13,068 bases of DNA. Source: an uncultured Eubacteriales bacterium. Its GTDB lineage: Bacteria; Bacillota; Clostridia; Oscillospirales; Acutalibacteraceae. Positions 13,037 to 13,068 of the stretch are shown here, piece after piece. Made by a program: the position numbers and the translations under genes. Numbering within the stretch: the first letter of the stretch is position 1; every line of letters starts with the position of its first letter. The DNA lies in NCBI GenBank assembly GCA_900540235.1, contig UQEY01000048.1, positions 1 through 13,068 on the forward strand, written 5' to 3'. The notes under the pieces are model-generated. The model was not told the DNA's origin and made no database searches. It saw only the letters and a list, made by a program, of their open reading frames with translations.

Positions 13037-13068
13037 TATGATAGTAAACACATGTGCAAGATGATAGT

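Noticed and set aside
1..13068. CRISPR arrays, tRNA or rRNA genes, prophage or defence genes
   Set aside because: No regularly spaced repeats, no cloverleaf or ribosomal signatures, and no phage or defence proteins were seen on either strand.

Overview
The window looks like a low-GC Gram-positive chromosome, most likely a gut Clostridia (Oscillospiraceae/Lachnospiraceae type). Pointers are the AT-rich intergenic DNA, near-consensus sigma-A promoters, AGGAGG-type ribosome binding sites, a GH95 fucosidase-like enzyme, a GPH-family sugar symporter, and compact palindromic repeats scattered behind genes. This placement is inferred from gene content and style, not from a marker gene.

Left part (1-4443). 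A terminator of an off-window plus-strand gene lies at 1-30. A minus-strand pair follows: a GPH/MelB-type sugar:cation symporter (1152-2699) and a single-pass membrane protein of unknown function (161-1138), driven by an extended -10 promoter at 2734-2762. Divergent to it, from its own promoter at 2857-2884, is a TauE/SafE-family permease (2934-3704). Next comes a gene-free stretch (3705-3965) with palindromic repeats and a 17-bp tandem repeat, then a small P-loop protein (3966-4367).

Middle part (4449-8048). eutA-eutB-eutC form a tight minus-strand operon encoding B12-dependent ethanolamine ammonia-lyase (EutBC) and its reactivase (EutA). No microcompartment, eutVW or acetaldehyde-processing gene is visible. 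The operon has a consensus promoter (TTGACA-16-TATAAT). Its very short leader contains a hairpin plus six U residues, and a perfect Shine-Dalgarno sequence with an ATG inside that hairpin. It looks like a compact attenuator.

Right part (8056-13068). A minus-strand pair encodes a tail-anchored calcineurin-like phosphoesterase and a GtrA-family membrane protein, with a stable hairpin at the predicted mRNA 5' end. A 79-bp multi-hairpin repeat separates this from a cytidylate-kinase-like gene. Divergent from the kinase is a cytoplasmic GH95-family enzyme that appears leaderless, has its catalytic residues, but seems shortened at the C-terminus. Its stop codon overlaps the start of a Y1/RAYT-type (REP-associated tyrosine) transposase gene, which is cut short before its catalytic tyrosine.

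The most interesting system is a family of seven GTAG-headed palindromes (58-81, 3701-3724, 3738-3761, 3787-3813, 4373-4395, 4412-4433, 12866-12887). Six lie directly behind genes, one of them supplying a stop codon and another an apparent terminator. The seventh lies in frame inside the transposase gene. Stem sequences covary while the GTAG foot is almost invariant, as known for REP elements and their RAYT transposases in Proteobacteria.
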